Below, piece after piece: positions 6,433 through 7,271 of a stretch of DNA of 7,271 nucleotides. Position 1 is the stretch's first letter; each line of letters begins with the position of its first letter. The DNA lies in contig CAKVBE010000046.1 of NCBI GenBank assembly GCA_934725005.1, forward strand, positions 1-7,271, written 5' to 3'. The translations under genes were made by a program, and so were the position numbers. Below the pieces are notes generated by a model. The model worked only from the letters and a program-made list of their open reading frames with translations. It was not told where the DNA came from and made no database searches. Source of the DNA: an uncultured Rickettsiales bacterium. Its GTDB lineage: Bacteria > Pseudomonadota > Alphaproteobacteria > Rickettsiales > UBA1997.

Positions 6433-6437
6433 CCTGT
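6433..6437 (-). promoter_or_regulatory. Ribosome-binding site of tdk
   Basis: On the leftward strand CAGGA lies seven bases before the tdk ATG. It is the only strong Shine-Dalgarno sequence seen in the window. It supports the chosen start and separate translation initiation downstream of nrdD. Confidence 0.6.
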
Positions 6438-6446
6438 GTAACATTA

Positions 6447-7271
6447 CTAGCATTCATTATTTTTAAATAACATTCTTTCTAAATGCTCACCTTGTTTACC
6501 AATGTTGAAACTGTCTATTGGCCTATGATAACCCATCACCCTAGTCCATACTTGTGTTTTCTTATGACAGTGCGGACACTCATTCTGTTGACCATTTAGA
6601 TAACCGTGTACATCACATATTGAAAATACTGGAGTTATCGTTATATAAGGTAATTTATAATTTGTTAAAACTTTCTTAACTAATTTTTTCGCAGATTCAC
6701 CATTTGGTAATCTTTCACTCATATACAAATGTAATACAGTTCCACCAGTATATTTACATTGCAAGTCATTTTGTAAATCTAATGCTTCAAACGGATCATC
6801 TGTTAAATTTGCAGGAACTTGTGAACTATTTGTATAATATATATGTTCATTAAAACCAGCTTGTATAATATCAGGATATAATTTTTTATCTGTTCTAGCA
6901 AATCTATAGCAACATCCCTCGGCCGGTGTTGCTTCAAGATTATATAAATTTCCAGTTTCTTCTTGGAACTGTTTTAATCTTGTTCTAATATGTTCTAGAA
7001 CCTCTGTTGCAAACCTTATACCTGTTTCTGTAGTAATATCATTTTGATCATGCGTAAAATTTCTTATCATTTCATTTATACCATTAACACCAATCGTACT
7101 AAAATGGTTTTTAAAACCAACAGTTAAATATCTTTTTGTATAAGGATAAAGCCCTCTTTCATACATTTCTTTTACAAATGCCCTTTTTTTCTCTAATGTT
7201 GATTTCGCAAGATCCATCAAATTATCCAATCTATAAAATAGTGCTTCTTTATTATCTTTACATAGATAGCC
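6447..7271 (-). CDS. nrdD: Anaerobic (class III) ribonucleoside-triphosphate reductase, C-terminal part (partial)
   Basis: NrdD reduces ribonucleoside triphosphates to dNTPs without oxygen, using a glycyl radical made by the radical-SAM activase NrdG. The window holds the last 274 residues; the frame stays open to the window edge (GYLCKDNKEALFYRLDNLMDLA), so the TTG at 7229 is internal. Family motifs include LYPYTKRYL, FKNHFSTIGVNG, ATPAEG, YPDI, YYTNSSQVP and QCKYTGGTVLH. A zinc site follows with CDVH and CPHC. The radical site is RVMGYHRP, its glycine encoded at 6531-6533, 27 residues from the end, as expected. The protein ends with FNIGKQGEHLER, also typical. ATP-cone and thiyl-radical cysteine regions should lie upstream, outside the window, as would any nrdG. 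Adjacent cysteines follow ATPAEG (AEGCCYR); their meaning is unknown. tdk follows after 21 bases, consistent with a dNTP-supply operon. Confidence 0.96.
   Translation of the reverse strand, partial: GYLCKDNKEALFYRLDNLMDLAKSTLEKKRAFVKEMYERGLYPYTKRYLTVGFKNHFSTIGVNGINEMIRNFTHDQNDITTETGIRFATEVLEHIRTRLKQFQEETGNLYNLEATPAEGCCYRFARTDKKLYPDIIQAGFNEHIYYTNSSQVPANLTDDPFEALDLQNDLQCKYTGGTVLHLYMSERLPNGESAKKLVKKVLTNYKLPYITITPVFSICDVHGYLNGQQNECPHCHKKTQVWTRVMGYHRPIDSFNIGKQGEHLERMLFKNNEC

Noticed and set aside
5911..6441. A 176-codon open frame on the rightward strand opposite tdk
   Set aside because: It lies wholly antisense to a well-supported thymidine kinase, has no family resemblance, and its hydrophobic composition is the expected complement of the lysine-rich coding strand.
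7227..7229. TTG as a possible start of a separate short gene at the right edge
   Set aside because: The frame continues upstream to the window edge with residues matching internal NrdD sequence, so the TTG is an internal leucine codon.

Overview
The window is strongly AT-rich chromosomal DNA from a Gram-negative bacterium, most likely an alphaproteobacterium of the Rickettsiales or Holosporales type. Three things point that way. The cysteine-free bL31 has a tail (HPAW-KD-G-VVN, then FNK-FG) that resembles Rickettsia L31. The proteins are very rich in lysine, isoleucine and asparagine. The genes are bacterial housekeeping genes, including an inner-membrane PpiD-type chaperone. The assignment comes from remembered family patterns and was not checked by a search. 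No mobile element, CRISPR array, rRNA or tRNA was seen.

Left part, rightward strand: the last codons of dnaB (replicative helicase, cut by the window edge), then rpmE (ribosomal protein bL31) with a clear terminator, rlmE (23S rRNA U2552 2'-O-methyltransferase), an AT-rich gap of about 300 bases, and an HU-type nucleoid protein with its own terminator. Next come ppiD (membrane-anchored periplasmic chaperone), a small P-loop kinase related to shikimate kinase but lacking several substrate residues, and fabI (enoyl-ACP reductase). ppiD and the kinase are 16 bases apart and probably co-transcribed.

Middle: about 470 bases of non-coding DNA between the convergent fabI and tdk genes hold several inverted repeats. 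One has the shape of a leftward terminator and lies close to the fabI stop.

Right part, leftward strand: the C-terminal part of nrdD (anaerobic, glycyl-radical ribonucleoside-triphosphate reductase, cut by the window edge) is followed after 21 bases by tdk (type II thymidine kinase). Together they form an oxygen-independent dNTP supply and thymidine salvage unit. This is the most informative part of the window, because an anaerobic reductase is unexpected in a typical Rickettsiales-like intracellular bacterium. I see no clearly new multi-gene system. The best leads are the nrdD-tdk pair, the divergent kinase, the terminator-like hairpin overlapping the likely ppiD promoter, and the structured convergent intergenic region.
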